From a virus, in IMG/VR virus record IMGVR_UViG_3300032287_002679, positions 1 through 38,108 of that record: DNA of 38,108 nucleotides. One strand, 5' to 3'. Every line of letters begins with the position of its first letter. Within the stretch, counting starts at the first letter, position 1. Both the position numbers and the translations under genes were made by a program. A model generated the notes under the pieces. The model did not search any database. It had not been told where the DNA came from and saw nothing but the letters and a program-made list of their open reading frames with translations. Positions 1-8,711 of this stretch are shown here, piece by piece.

Positions 1-441
1 ATTGACGATGCGCTCCAAGCAACTAAAGCTGCACTCGAAGAAGGTATCTTACCAGGAGCTGGTATTGCTTTATTGCATGCTAGAACAGCTATTAGTCAAG
101 CTAAAGTTGATGGAGTTGATTTTAATAAAGGTAAACAAATAATTTTAAAAGCATGTTCGGCTCCATTTAAACAAATACTTAAAAATGCTGGTGTTGATCA
201 TAATGAAGTATTAATGGGTCTTAAAAATGCTTCTAATATCATGGTTCCAAATATTGCTGATGAAACATTAGTAGATGCTTTTGAATCAGGTATTATTGAT
301 CCAACTAAAGTAGTACGTTGTGCTCTTGAAAATGCCGCTGCTGCTGCAGTTACATTGTTGATGACAGAAGCAGTAATACATGATAAACCATCTGAGAAGA
401 AAAAGACAGATGATTTTGGGATGGCAAATTTAGAAATGTAA
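1..441 (+). CDS. groEL: GroEL chaperonin, C-terminal part (5' end outside window)
   Basis: The frame is open from the first base, so this is the last 146 residues of what is normally a protein of about 540. The visible start, DALQATKAALEEGILPGAG, matches the conserved GroEL equatorial-domain segment (DAL.ATRAAVEEGIVPGGG), and ALENAAAAAVTLLMTEAV matches the helix near the GroEL C-terminus. GroEL forms double rings that fold proteins in an ATP-driven cycle; some large phages encode their own, thought to fold capsid proteins. The tail ends in DDFGMANLEM and lacks the Gly-Gly-Met repeats of many bacterial GroELs. The clamp loader gene follows after 20 bases, which argues for a phage rather than a host chromosomal locus. 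No groES is visible. Confidence 0.93.
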   Translation: MDDALQATKAALEEGILPGAGIALLHARTAISQAKVDGVDFNKGKQIILKACSAPFKQILKNAGVDHNEVLMGLKNASNIMVPNIADETLVDAFESGIIDPTKVVRCALENAAAAAVTLLMTEAVIHDKPSEKKKTDDFGMANLEM

Positions 442-461
442 ATTTAATTAAATAAGTAGTT

Positions 462-1382
462 ATGAAACAGCATTCTCTTTGGATTGAGAAATATCGTAGT
501 AAAACATTAGATGAATATATAGGTAACGATGCGGTTAAAAACCGCATCGCTACTTGTATTGCTTCAAATGATATACCTCATTTTATATTTAGTGGAACAG
601 CAGGAACAGGTAAAACAACACTTGCTAAACTAATTGTTAAAAATATAAAATGTGATTATCTCTATATTAATGCTAGTGATGAGAATGGTATTGATATGAT
701 TAGAGATAAAGTTAAAACATTTGCTTCTACATCTACATTTAAACCACTTAAAGTAGTTATTTTAGATGAAGCTGATTTCTTAACCCAACCAGCGCAAGCT
801 GCACTTAGAAATTTAGTTGAAGAATATTCAATTACTACTCGTTTTATTCTTACTTGTAATTATATTGAGCGTTTAATTGAACCTCTTCAATCACGCTGTG
901 AAGTTCATAAATTAACACCTCCATCTAAAGGTGATGTTGCAAGACATGTTTGTACTAATATTCTTGATGTTGAAGGTGTTGAATATGATATTCAAAATGT
1001 AGCTATGCTTATTAAAGAATATTATCCAGATATTCGTTCTGTTATTAAAAATTTACAAGCAGGTGTTACAGATGGAAAATATCAATGGATTTCATTGAAT
1101 GTTAATTGGATGAGAAAATTAGTAGAAATACTTAAACAACGAGATAATAAAGCTTGGTATGATGTTCGTCAACTTGTAGCTGATGAACAAGTAGACGATT
1201 TTCAAGTAGTTTTTAGATATATGTTTGATAATCTAAGTGAATTTAGTTATGGAAACGATGCTCAAATATCAGTTATATTAGATGAATATAGCTGGAGAGC
1301 AAATGTAGTACCTGATAAAGAAATAAATTTTATGGCTTCAATAAGTAGAATATTAGATACAATTAAAAAACAAGTAATATAA
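462..1382 (+). CDS. Sliding-clamp loader ATPase subunit (T4 gp44-like)
   Basis: AAA+ ATPase that, with a small subunit, opens the sliding clamp and loads it on primer-template DNA for the phage polymerase. Visible motifs: Walker A GTAGTGKT (residues 45-52), Walker B VVILDEAD (98-105), sensor-1 asparagine in ILTCN (about 133) and the clamp-loader SRC motif (144-146). The N-terminal LWIEKYRSKTLDEYIG is typical of RFC small subunits and T4 gp44. Its 306 residues fit gp44 (about 319). The stop codon overlaps the next start (TAATG). The probable small subunit lies 1.3 kb downstream, separated by three genes including a homing endonuclease. Confidence 0.94.
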   Translation: MKQHSLWIEKYRSKTLDEYIGNDAVKNRIATCIASNDIPHFIFSGTAGTGKTTLAKLIVKNIKCDYLYINASDENGIDMIRDKVKTFASTSTFKPLKVVILDEADFLTQPAQAALRNLVEEYSITTRFILTCNYIERLIEPLQSRCEVHKLTPPSKGDVARHVCTNILDVEGVEYDIQNVAMLIKEYYPDIRSVIKNLQAGVTDGKYQWISLNVNWMRKLVEILKQRDNKAWYDVRQLVADEQVDDFQVVFRYMFDNLSEFSYGNDAQISVILDEYSWRANVVPDKEINFMASISRILDTIKKQVI

Positions 1383-1615
1383 TGGAACAACAAATTAATT
1401 TAAATATCACATTAGATAAAACTACAGCTGTAGTGTGCGGAAAATGTGAGAATGAAGTGTTTATTGAAGGAGTAATGCTCCGAAAAGCGTCTCGTTTCGT
1501 AACAGGTACCGCACAAGATGCAATGATACCAATCTCAGTATTTACTTGTAGTAAATGCGGTTATGTAAATGAAGAATTTCTTCCAATACAGTTAAGAAAT
1601 CAAGATAATGTTTAA
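1382..1615 (+). CDS. Small zinc-ribbon protein
   Basis: A 77-residue protein with two CxxC knuckles, Cys19/Cys22 (CGKC) and Cys55/Cys58 (CSKC), which should bind one zinc. Between them is LRKASRFVTGTAQDAMIP, which resembles a small conserved protein I recall from T4-like cyanophages near replication genes. Molecular role unknown. The start overlaps the clamp loader stop by one base and the end overlaps the next gene by 8 bases, so it is probably translated from the same transcript. Confidence 0.75.
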   Translation: MEQQINLNITLDKTTAVVCGKCENEVFIEGVMLRKASRFVTGTAQDAMIPISVFTCSKCGYVNEEFLPIQLRNQDNV

Positions 1616-1862
1616 TATATTTAAAAAAAATAAAATGAAAAAAGAACAAGTAGAACAGATGGAACAAGAAATTGTTCAACTTAGACAATATGTAGTTAAT
1701 TTAAATGAAGATAAAAAAGCATTAGTTGCACAACTTAATTCTGCTGCTGAGCGAATGCAAGCACTAAGCGGAATGGTTACTAGTTTAGAAGAAGAACTAA
1801 ATTATCGTAGAGCACAAGAACAAGCTAAAAATAAGTATAACGATAATTCAAGAAATTATTAA
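1608..1862 (+). CDS. Small coiled-coil protein
   Basis: An 84-residue, highly charged protein. After a basic N-terminus (MFNIFKKNKMKKEQ), residues about 12-70 read as a heptad-like coiled coil (VEQMEQEIVQLRQYVVNL and EERMQALSG-type spacing). There is no catalytic motif or membrane segment. It overlaps the zinc-ribbon gene by 8 bases and may be translationally coupled to it. Function not recognised. Confidence 0.65.
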   Translation: MFNIFKKNKMKKEQVEQMEQEIVQLRQYVVNLNEDKKALVAQLNSAAERMQALSGMVTSLEEELNYRRAQEQAKNKYNDNSRNY

Positions 1863-1911
1863 TGACTAATGATAAATAGTGTTTTTTCTATGATTCTATA
1901 TATTTATTGAT

Positions 1912-2652
1912 ATGATAGGAATATATAAAATAATAAATCCAAATAACAAAATTTATATTGGTCAATCTAAAAATATAAAGAGACGATGGGAAGAATACAA
2001 TAAATTAAAAAGATGTAAAAAACAAATTAAATTATATAATTCTTTAATAAAATATAATCCTATTAATCATATATTTGAAGTAATAGAAGAATGTACTATT
2101 GAACAACTGAATGATAGAGAAATATATTGGGGTTTATTTTATAATGTATTAGGATTAAATGGTTTAAATTTAAAATTAGGTAATGGTAGAGGTAAAGTAA
2201 GTAATGAAACTAAATTAAAAATTAGTAACTCTAATAAAGGAAAAGCAGGTAAATATAAAAGAACAAATCATATAAAATCAATAACTAGTAAATCCAATTC
2301 TGTTAAAATATACCAGTTTGATATAAATGGTAACTTTATACAAGAGTGGGAATCAATAGTTAAAGCTGAATTAAAATATGGTAAAGGAATAAAAGATAAT
2401 TTATCTGGTAAAAATAAAACTTCTCAAGGATTTGTTTGGAGTTATACTAATGTATTTCCCGGGTATAATAATAAACATGGTAATAATATAACTGTTATTC
2501 AAAAATCAAAAAATGGAAACTTTATACAAGAATGGGATAGTTTTACTGAAATAGAAAGAGTATTAAAATATCCTACTTCTAATATATCGACTTGTTGTAA
2601 AGGTAAACAAAAAACAGCCTATGGTTATATTTGGGAATATAAAAAAAATTAA
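1912..2652 (+). CDS. GIY-YIG homing endonuclease with NUMOD-type DNA-binding repeats
   Basis: The N-terminus has the GIY-YIG nuclease signature: GIY at residues 3-5, YIG at 15-17, an arginine pair at 24-25 and the helix NDREIYW carrying the conserved acidic residue. A lysine-rich NUMOD3-like segment follows (VSNETKLKISNSNKGKAG). Two related C-terminal repeats come next, each with the pattern NGNFIQEW...G(F/Y)(V/I)W(S/E)Y, as in NUMOD1 modules that bind DNA. No split gene flanks it, so it is a free-standing mobile endonuclease sitting between two genes. It is more AT-rich than its neighbours. An AT-rich TATATATTTATT stretch lies 3 bases before the ATG. Confidence 0.92.
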   Translation: MIGIYKIINPNNKIYIGQSKNIKRRWEEYNKLKRCKKQIKLYNSLIKYNPINHIFEVIEECTIEQLNDREIYWGLFYNVLGLNGLNLKLGNGRGKVSNETKLKISNSNKGKAGKYKRTNHIKSITSKSNSVKIYQFDINGNFIQEWESIVKAELKYGKGIKDNLSGKNKTSQGFVWSYTNVFPGYNNKHGNNITVIQKSKNGNFIQEWDSFTEIERVLKYPTSNISTCCKGKQKTAYGYIWEYKKN

Positions 2653-2665
2653 TTAAATTTAATAA

Positions 2666-3058
2666 ATGGCTGCTACTATTTTTAATATAATAAAAAGAAT
2701 AACTACCACTAAAGATAATTGGTGTGATATTCCTGAGGAAGAAAAAAATACATTTAATAATTGGATGTGTAATAGAATACTTTCAATGGATCCTGATTAT
2801 TGTGAAGTGGTTAATGTAGTACAAAAGAATACATTTATAATGAAAGGAGAGTATCTTTATAATCTATATAAGGATCTTATTCCTAAACAATATAAGTATC
2901 TTAAGTATATTAAAGCAACCAATAAAAAGGAATATAAAGTAGATCAAGTAGAAGCAGTAGCTACTTATTTTGAAATTAGTAAAAAAGAAGCTAAAGAATA
3001 TATTGATATGCTTTCTAAAGAAGAGCTAGAAAATATAATATTACAAATAAATGGATAA
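2666..3058 (+). CDS. Clamp loader small subunit (T4 gp62-like)
   Basis: A 130-residue protein resembling T4 gp62 along its length. The resemblance includes an N-terminal Trp-containing segment, the motif NRILSMDPDYCEVVN, then LYKDLIPKQYKYLKYIKA and a C-terminal FEISKKEAKEYIDML helix. gp62 is the non-ATPase subunit that completes the gp44 pentamer. It is shorter than T4 gp62 (187 residues). It sits 13 bases after the endonuclease and overlaps the next gene by 8 bases. The identification is by remembered sequence pattern and by the nearby gp44-like gene. Confidence 0.78.
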   Translation: MAATIFNIIKRITTTKDNWCDIPEEEKNTFNNWMCNRILSMDPDYCEVVNVVQKNTFIMKGEYLYNLYKDLIPKQYKYLKYIKATNKKEYKVDQVEAVATYFEISKKEAKEYIDMLSKEELENIILQING

Positions 3059-3266
3059 ATTAGATTCAATTGTCACTTCAATTATAACACAGTTTAAAGA
3101 AAGATCAGTTAAAGGTAAAGCAAAATATGGTGTTGATTTAGATCGTAATGATTTGTCTTTACTAGAATGGATTGAACATGCAAAACAAGAGCATATGGAT
3201 GCTATCTTGTATTTGGAAAAAATTAAACAAGAATATATAAGTGGCGCCCAAAAAAAAGTTATCTGA
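3051..3266 (+). CDS. MazG-like / all-alpha NTP pyrophosphohydrolase-related small protein
   Basis: A 71-residue helical protein. The pattern KYGVDLDRNDLSLLEWIEHAKQEHMDAILYLEKI resembles short phage proteins related to MazG-type all-alpha NTP pyrophosphatases, in which an ExxxD-like helix binds Mg. Only one metal-binding helix is evident, so activity is uncertain. It overlaps the upstream gene by 8 bases and the downstream nuclease gene by 26 bases, consistent with co-translation. Confidence 0.6.
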   Translation: MDKLDSIVTSIITQFKERSVKGKAKYGVDLDRNDLSLLEWIEHAKQEHMDAILYLEKIKQEYISGAQKKVI

Positions 3267-4176
3267 AATAGAGTTAAAGATTAAAAATCACCAACTTCCA
3301 GAAATAAATTATCAATACAGTCGTACTGTATCTTATTCTCAATACTCGATGTGGGCTAAATGCCCACATCAGTGGTATCTTACTTATGTAGAGAATAAAC
3401 AACCATATCAAGCATCTATCCATACTGTGTTTGGAACCGCGTTTCATGAAACACTTCAAGAATATATTACTGTAATGTATAATATTAGTGGAGCAGCAGC
3501 TGATAAGATGGATTTAGAAGCTTTATTTCAAGAACGCTTTAGAAAAATATACGCTGAAGAATATAAAGCAGCGGGTAATCATTTTACTACTGCTAAAGAA
3601 ATGGGTGAATTTTTTGATGATGCTGCTGCTATATTAAATTTTATAAAAAAGAATCGTAATAAGTTATTTACTATACGTAAAGTAAAACTATTAGGTATAG
3701 AATTGCCTTTAATTTTAAAAATAACAAACAATATCTACTACAAGGCGTTTATTGATTTTGCTTTATATGATGAAGATTTAAATAAAATATACATTTATGA
3801 CATCAAAACATCTACGCGTGGTTGGTCAGACAAAGAAAAAAAGGATGAGGACAAAGTTGCACAAATCCTCTTATACAAAGAATACTTCGCTGAACAATTT
3901 GGCATTGAAGTGGATGATATTGAAGTTGAGTTCTTTATCGTCAAACGTAAAATTTGGGAAGAATCAGAATACCCAATTCCCCGGGTCCAAAGTTTTAAAC
4001 CAGCTAGTGGAAAAAATAAAAGAACACAAGCCACAAAACGATTTAGAGAATTTGTTGAAGACTGCTTTGATGAAAGTGGTAAACCAAAAATAAAGTCGTA
4101 CATTAAAAATATAGGTGAAGATAGTTGTAAATGGTGTCCTTATAATAATACCACATTATGTAATAAAACTAATTAA
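3241..4176 (+). CDS. PD-(D/E)XK nuclease, RecB/Cas4-like with probable Fe-S cluster
   Basis: A 311-residue nuclease. The core is IDFALYDEDLNKIYIYDIKT, giving the D...DxK catalytic arrangement of RecB-family nucleases, followed by a QILLYKEYF helix (the QxxxY motif). One cysteine near the N-terminus (Cys41 in WAKCPHQWY) and three at the C-terminus (Cys296, Cys299, Cys307) match the 4Fe-4S layout of Cas4 and AddB. A GTG start was chosen because the first in-frame ATG (residue 37) would remove the conserved SYSQYSMWAKC region. It may process DNA ends in recombination or replication. Context is a phage replication block, not CRISPR. Confidence 0.88.
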   Translation: MAPKKKLSEIELKIKNHQLPEINYQYSRTVSYSQYSMWAKCPHQWYLTYVENKQPYQASIHTVFGTAFHETLQEYITVMYNISGAAADKMDLEALFQERFRKIYAEEYKAAGNHFTTAKEMGEFFDDAAAILNFIKKNRNKLFTIRKVKLLGIELPLILKITNNIYYKAFIDFALYDEDLNKIYIYDIKTSTRGWSDKEKKDEDKVAQILLYKEYFAEQFGIEVDDIEVEFFIVKRKIWEESEYPIPRVQSFKPASGKNKRTQATKRFREFVEDCFDESGKPKIKSYIKNIGEDSCKWCPYNNTTLCNKTN

Positions 4177-4190
4177 AATGTAGTTTTTTT
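4165..4190 (+). terminator. Weak AT-rich terminator candidate
   Basis: AAAACTA pairs with TAGTTTT across a 9-base loop and is followed by a T run, just after the nuclease stop. The stem has only one G-C pair, so it would be weak. It lies just before the short intergenic gap ahead of the RHH gene. Confidence 0.3.
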
Positions 4191-4223
4191 TATCTTATAT
4201 ATATTTATATCTAAAATATATAT

Positions 4224-4421
4224 ATGGGACAGAAAATGCAATTAACAAGTGTAAAAGTTCCTGAAGATTTATTTGAACAATTCAAAATAGCATGCGTAAA
4301 ACACAAATTTAGTATTCAAAAATTAACTGAACGATGTATGTATCTTTATTTGACAAATGAAGAATTCAGAAAACAAATTCACAATCAATTAGACACAATA
4401 ATTCAACAAGAAACTGAATAA
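4224..4421 (+). CDS. Ribbon-helix-helix-like small DNA-binding protein
   Basis: A 65-residue protein. A short strand (LTSVKVPEDLFEQFK) followed by two helices (FKIACVKHKFSIQKLTERCMYLYL) matches the ribbon-helix-helix fold of small dimeric repressors. The alternative start at the second ATG (MQLTSVKV) is also plausible. It follows the only sizeable gap in this block, which contains TATATATTTATA, and ends 3 bases before the first glycosyltransferase. It could regulate that block, but no operator is evident. Confidence 0.65.
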   Translation: MGQKMQLTSVKVPEDLFEQFKIACVKHKFSIQKLTERCMYLYLTNEEFRKQIHNQLDTIIQQETE

Positions 4422-4424
4422 ATT

Positions 4425-5888
4425 ATGGTTAAAGAAGGTTATATTCCAAAAGATCAACGTAAAAAAATACTTCTTTTATGTGATGATATTAGAATGACAA
4501 GCGGTATCTCAACTATGGCAAGAGAGATTGTTATAGGTACCGCTCACCATTTTAATTGGATAAACGTAGGTGGAGCTATTTCACATCCTGATAAGGGTAA
4601 ACGTTTTGATTTAAGTGCAGATACAAATACAAATGCTAATATTGAAGACTCAAATGTGTTTCTCTATCCAACAGATGGGTATGGCAATCCTGAACTAATA
4701 AGACAACTTATTCAGATTGAAAAACCAGACGCACTAATGATGTTTACTGATCCAAGATATTGGGTTTGGTTATTTCAAATTGAGCATGAAATAAGAAAAC
4801 AAATACCTATTATTTATCTTAATATTTGGGATGATTTACCTTATCCAATGTATAATAAGTCATTTTATGAATCATGTGATGCATTATTTGCTATTTCAAA
4901 ACAAACAGAAAATATTAATCACTGTGTACTAGGACCTGAAATAGCAGCTGAGAAAGTAATTAAATATGTTCCTCACGGTATTAATGAGAAATTCTTCTTT
5001 CCTATTAATACTGAACATCCTGAGTATTTAGCATTACAAGAATTTAAAAAGCAATTATATAGTGATAAACAATATGATTTTAATCTACTATATAATGCTA
5101 GAAATATTCGCCGCAAATCAGTAGCTGATTTAATGTTGGCTTGGAAATTATTTATTGATACTTTACCAATAGAACAAGCTAAAAAATGTGTATTTACACT
5201 TCATACTCAGCCTATAGATGAAAACGGAACTGATTTATTTGCTGTAAAAGATATGCTGTTTGGAAGATATCCTCAGTATAATATTGTATTTTCAAATAAT
5301 AAGTATCCAAGTAATGTAATGAATCTACTCTATAACTCAGCAGATGTAGTAGCATTAGTTAGTAGTAATGAAGGATGGGGATTATCACTTACAGAAGCAA
5401 TGATATGTGGTAAACCAATTATAGCAACTGTAACTGGTGGTATGCAAGACCAAATGCGATTTGAAGATGAAGAGGGTAATTGGGTTAAATTCACAGAAGA
5501 ATTTGGTTCTAATCATAAAGGAAAATATAAAAAACATGGTAAATGGGCCTATCCAGTATTCCCATCTAATCATAGTCTTGTAGGTTCAATTCCAACACCT
5601 TATATATTTGATGATAGAGCTCAACCTGAAGATATAGCTGAACAAATATCTAGAGCATATTTTTGTAAGGAATATCATCCTGAAACTTATAAAGAAATAT
5701 GTAAAGTCGCTCACGAATGGGTCCATTCCGATGAATCAATGATGACAGCAGCTAATATGTGTAAGAACGTAATTGATGGAATTGAAGAGACATTTAAGAA
5801 ATGGGAACCAAGATATGCGTTTGAAATGATTAAAGTAGAACCATTAGAACAACCAAAACATTTTGTAAAACACGTTATCGCTAAATAA
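4425..5888 (+). CDS. GT-B glycosyltransferase (GT4-like)
   Basis: A 487-residue protein with a GT-B layout. The N-terminal Rossmann half begins KILLLCDDIRMTSGISTMAREI, with the glycine-containing acceptor-side loop. The C-terminal half has NARNIRRKSVADLMLAW and the donor-binding segment SSNEGWGLSLTEAMICGKPIIATVTGG, which corresponds to the GT4 E-x7-E region. It should transfer a sugar from a nucleotide donor; donor and acceptor are unknown. It begins a block of 13 genes, most of them sugar-related, and ends one base before a second GT-B gene. Confidence 0.88.
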   Translation: MVKEGYIPKDQRKKILLLCDDIRMTSGISTMAREIVIGTAHHFNWINVGGAISHPDKGKRFDLSADTNTNANIEDSNVFLYPTDGYGNPELIRQLIQIEKPDALMMFTDPRYWVWLFQIEHEIRKQIPIIYLNIWDDLPYPMYNKSFYESCDALFAISKQTENINHCVLGPEIAAEKVIKYVPHGINEKFFFPINTEHPEYLALQEFKKQLYSDKQYDFNLLYNARNIRRKSVADLMLAWKLFIDTLPIEQAKKCVFTLHTQPIDENGTDLFAVKDMLFGRYPQYNIVFSNNKYPSNVMNLLYNSADVVALVSSNEGWGLSLTEAMICGKPIIATVTGGMQDQMRFEDEEGNWVKFTEEFGSNHKGKYKKHGKWAYPVFPSNHSLVGSIPTPYIFDDRAQPEDIAEQISRAYFCKEYHPETYKEICKVAHEWVHSDESMMTAANMCKNVIDGIEETFKKWEPRYAFEMIKVEPLEQPKHFVKHVIAK

Positions 5889-5889
5889 T

Positions 5890-7185
5890 ATGAAACCTTT
5901 AATTTTTATAAGCTGCCCAATCGACACATACAGTGGTTATGGTGCTCGTTCAAGAGATATTGCTTTAGCAATTATCAAATCAGAAAAATATGATGTTAAA
6001 ATATTACCTCAAAGATGGGGAGCAACACCATTCGGTTTTTTGAAATCAAATAATCCTGATCATAAATTAATGATGGATTGTATTTGGAATAGTCCTCAAC
6101 TTCCAAAACAACCTGATTGTTGGATTCAAATTACTGTACCAAATGAATTTCAACCAATAGGTAAATTCAATATTGGTATAACAGCCGGTATCGAAACTAC
6201 AGTCTGTGCTCCACAATGGATTGAAGGTATTAACAGAATGAATTTAACATTAGTATCTTCAGCTCACGCTAAATTAGTATTTGAAAATAGTAAATTTGAA
6301 AGACGTAACTCACAAACACAACAAGTAGAAGGAGTAATTGAATTACAAACTCCTGTAGAAGTACTATTTGAAGGAGCAAATACAGAAATATATAAAAAAT
6401 TAGATAACGTTGAAGGTGAATTAAATGATATACTAAATGATATATCTGAAGAATTTAACTTCTTATTTGTAGGGCATTGGCTGCAGGGTGAGATAGGTCA
6501 AGATAGAAAAGATGTTGGTATGTTAATCAAAACATTTCTTGAAACATTTAAAGATAAAAAACCTAAACCAGGTCTTATACTTAAAGTATCTAGTGGGAAT
6601 TATTCTATAATGGATAGAGATGAAATACTAGATAAAATTAGAAAAATTGAAGAAGCAGTAGGTGGTAATTTACCAAGTATCTATTTAATTCATGGTGAAT
6701 TAAGTGATGAAGAAATGAATGAATTATATAATCATCCAAAAGTAAAAGCATCTGTTTCATTTACTAAAGGTGAAGGATATGGTCGTCCATTACTTGAAGC
6801 ATCAATAATAGGTAAACCTATTATTGCTTCTAATTATAGTGGTCATTTAGATTTTTTAGACCCAGAAATGTCAATTCTACTTCCAGGACAAATTACTCAA
6901 ATACATCCTTCAGCAGTAGTACAAGATATGCTTATAGCTGAGAGTGGGTGGTTTACTGTAGACTATGATAAGGCATCAAAAACACTTGAAGATGTTTATA
7001 AAAACTATAAAAAGTATATTGATGGGGCGAAAAAACAATCTTATCTTTCACGCACAGAATTTAGTTTAGAAAAAATGAGTGAAAAAATAGTTTCTATTTT
7101 AGAAGAAAAAGTACCTAAACCAGTACAACTTAAACTTCCTCAACTTAAAAAAATTGAATTACCTAAACTTAAAAAGGTAGAATAA
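5890..7185 (+). CDS. GT-B glycosyltransferase (GT4-like) with lysine/proline-rich tail
   Basis: A 431-residue protein. The N-terminus FISCPIDTYSGYGARSRDIALAI is a typical GT-B glycine-rich entry. The C-terminal donor domain has FTKGEGYGRPLLEASIIGKPIIASNYSGHLDFL, with the E-x7-E pair of GT4 enzymes. The last 30 residues carry an imperfect LPxLKK repeat (LKLPQLKKIELPKLKKVE), probably disordered and possibly a partner-binding tail. It abuts the previous gene by one base and overlaps the next by one base. Confidence 0.87.
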   Translation: MKPLIFISCPIDTYSGYGARSRDIALAIIKSEKYDVKILPQRWGATPFGFLKSNNPDHKLMMDCIWNSPQLPKQPDCWIQITVPNEFQPIGKFNIGITAGIETTVCAPQWIEGINRMNLTLVSSAHAKLVFENSKFERRNSQTQQVEGVIELQTPVEVLFEGANTEIYKKLDNVEGELNDILNDISEEFNFLFVGHWLQGEIGQDRKDVGMLIKTFLETFKDKKPKPGLILKVSSGNYSIMDRDEILDKIRKIEEAVGGNLPSIYLIHGELSDEEMNELYNHPKVKASVSFTKGEGYGRPLLEASIIGKPIIASNYSGHLDFLDPEMSILLPGQITQIHPSAVVQDMLIAESGWFTVDYDKASKTLEDVYKNYKKYIDGAKKQSYLSRTEFSLEKMSEKIVSILEEKVPKPVQLKLPQLKKIELPKLKKVE

Positions 7186-7580
7186 TGAAAGAACAACTTA
7201 CTATATGTCCTCGATGTAAAGGAAATGCATGCCATGCAGCGTCTAATGATAAAATAACTGTTTGGAGTTGTTTTGGATGTGGTTTCACATCCAATTCAAC
7301 CCTAACAGAAGATAAACTAGAAGTAACTGAATCTGTAATGCCTCAACTTTATATTGATCTTAAATTTAAAGACGAAAATGGTTATCATTGGTACCCATCA
7401 ACAGTAATTCTTGAAGACAGATCAATGGTATTTGCTGATGGTAGATCAACTGAAGATTGGAAATGGGCAGCTGTCCAATCTAAAGAAGGAAAAGCAGATA
7501 TGACTACATTACAGCAATTCGATGAAAAAGATTTTATGGAAGCTCTTGATTATATAGGATTCTTCCAAAAACAAAAATAA
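7185..7580 (+). CDS. Zinc-ribbon protein of unknown function
   Basis: A 131-residue protein with an N-terminal zinc ribbon, Cys8/Cys11 (CPRC) and Cys29/Cys32 (CFGC), then an unrecognised domain with YHWYPSTVILEDRSMVFADG. It sits between glycosyltransferase genes with 1- and 4-base junctions, so it is in the same operon, but nothing in it suggests a sugar enzyme. Similar short zinc-ribbon proteins are common in T4-like phages. Confidence 0.6.
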   Translation: MKEQLTICPRCKGNACHAASNDKITVWSCFGCGFTSNSTLTEDKLEVTESVMPQLYIDLKFKDENGYHWYPSTVILEDRSMVFADGRSTEDWKWAAVQSKEGKADMTTLQQFDEKDFMEALDYIGFFQKQK

Positions 7581-7584
7581 CGTT

Positions 7585-8196
7585 ATGTTAAGAATTAGTT
7601 ATGCTATCACTGTTCATAATGAACATGAAGAATTAGAACGTTTACTGAATCAGCTAGTAAATAATATTCGTTCTGAAGATGAAATAATAGTACAAATGGA
7701 TACTACTGCTACAGACAAAGTAGTATCTGTAATTAATAAGTATAATTTAACAAAGTATTACTATCCATTAAATAAAGATTTTGCAGCATTTAAAAATAAT
7801 CTAAGCAAACATTGTACTAAAGAATTCATATTCCAAATAGATGCAGATGAATATCCTCACCCACATTTACTAGAATCACTTCCTGAAATATTAGAATACA
7901 ACTATAATATAGATGTATTTCTAACTCCTAGAATAAACACAGTAGAAGGATTAACTGAACAGCATATTAAACAATGGGGTTGGGATGTTAATGAAAAAGG
8001 ATGGGTTAACTTTCCTGATTATCAATGGCGTATATGGAAAAATAATAGAAAAATTCAATGGATAAATAAAGTGCATGAGCGTTTAGATGGATTTAATGAA
8101 TATTCTGCTTTACCTCAAATGGAAGAATATTGTTTAATTCATCCTAAATCAATTGAAAGACAAGAAAAACAAAATAAATTTTATAATACATTATGA
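7585..8196 (+). CDS. GT-A glycosyltransferase (GT2-like), short
   Basis: A 203-residue protein starting LRISYAITVHNEHEELERLLNQL, the N-terminal nucleotide-binding fold of GT2 enzymes. FQIDADEYP supplies the DxD metal-binding motif, and a later WRIWKN...WINKVHERLDG segment resembles the acceptor end of small GT2 proteins such as those related to SPBc2-type sugar transferases. No membrane segment. It overlaps the downstream methyltransferase by 4 bases. Confidence 0.85.
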   Translation: MLRISYAITVHNEHEELERLLNQLVNNIRSEDEIIVQMDTTATDKVVSVINKYNLTKYYYPLNKDFAAFKNNLSKHCTKEFIFQIDADEYPHPHLLESLPEILEYNYNIDVFLTPRINTVEGLTEQHIKQWGWDVNEKGWVNFPDYQWRIWKNNRKIQWINKVHERLDGFNEYSALPQMEEYCLIHPKSIERQEKQNKFYNTL

Positions 8197-8711
8197 AGTT
8201 ACATTTAGGCTGTGGAACCAAACATATTAATGGATTTCAAAATATCGATATTCGCTACTTACCAGGGGTTGATGAAGTAAACAATATTAGATTTTTACGG
8301 AACTATAAAGAAAATTCAGTTGATGAAATATATGCTTGTCATGTTTTAGAACATTTTGGAAGATGGGAGTATAAAGAAGTATTAAAAAGATGGTTTGAAA
8401 TTCTAAAACCAGAAGGTAAATTACGGTTAGCTGTTCCTAATTTTAGCGCTATTTGTAGTTACTATATTAAAACAGGTAATTTAGAACCAATTATGGGTTT
8501 ATTATATGGAGGTCAAGATTATGATGAGAACTACCATTATGTTACTTTTGACTTTAATTCATTATCAAATGATTTAAGAAGTATAGGTTATAAAACAATA
8601 TTAGAATGGAATACCGAAGATTATTTAGGGGATGATTTTAGTAAATCATATCTACCACATATGGATAAAAACGGAATATTAATGAGTTTAAATATAGAAG
8701 CAATAAAATAA
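8193..8711 (+). CDS. SAM-dependent methyltransferase, class I
   Basis: A 172-residue protein with motif I KLHLGCGTKHINGFQNIDI at the very N-terminus, VDEIYACHVLEHF (motif IV region) and LKPEGKLRLAVPNF (post-motif). This is the predicted-SAM-dependent methyltransferase pattern common in capsule and LPS clusters, which probably methylates a sugar or glycan terminus. It overlaps both neighbours by 1-4 bases. Confidence 0.87.
   Translation: MKLHLGCGTKHINGFQNIDIRYLPGVDEVNNIRFLRNYKENSVDEIYACHVLEHFGRWEYKEVLKRWFEILKPEGKLRLAVPNFSAICSYYIKTGNLEPIMGLLYGGQDYDENYHYVTFDFNSLSNDLRSIGYKTILEWNTEDYLGDDFSKSYLPHMDKNGILMSLNIEAIK

Noticed and set aside
3797-4093. Forward ORF of 98 aa inside the nuclease gene
   Set aside because: Another frame of a confident nuclease gene; low-complexity Lys/Asn sequence.
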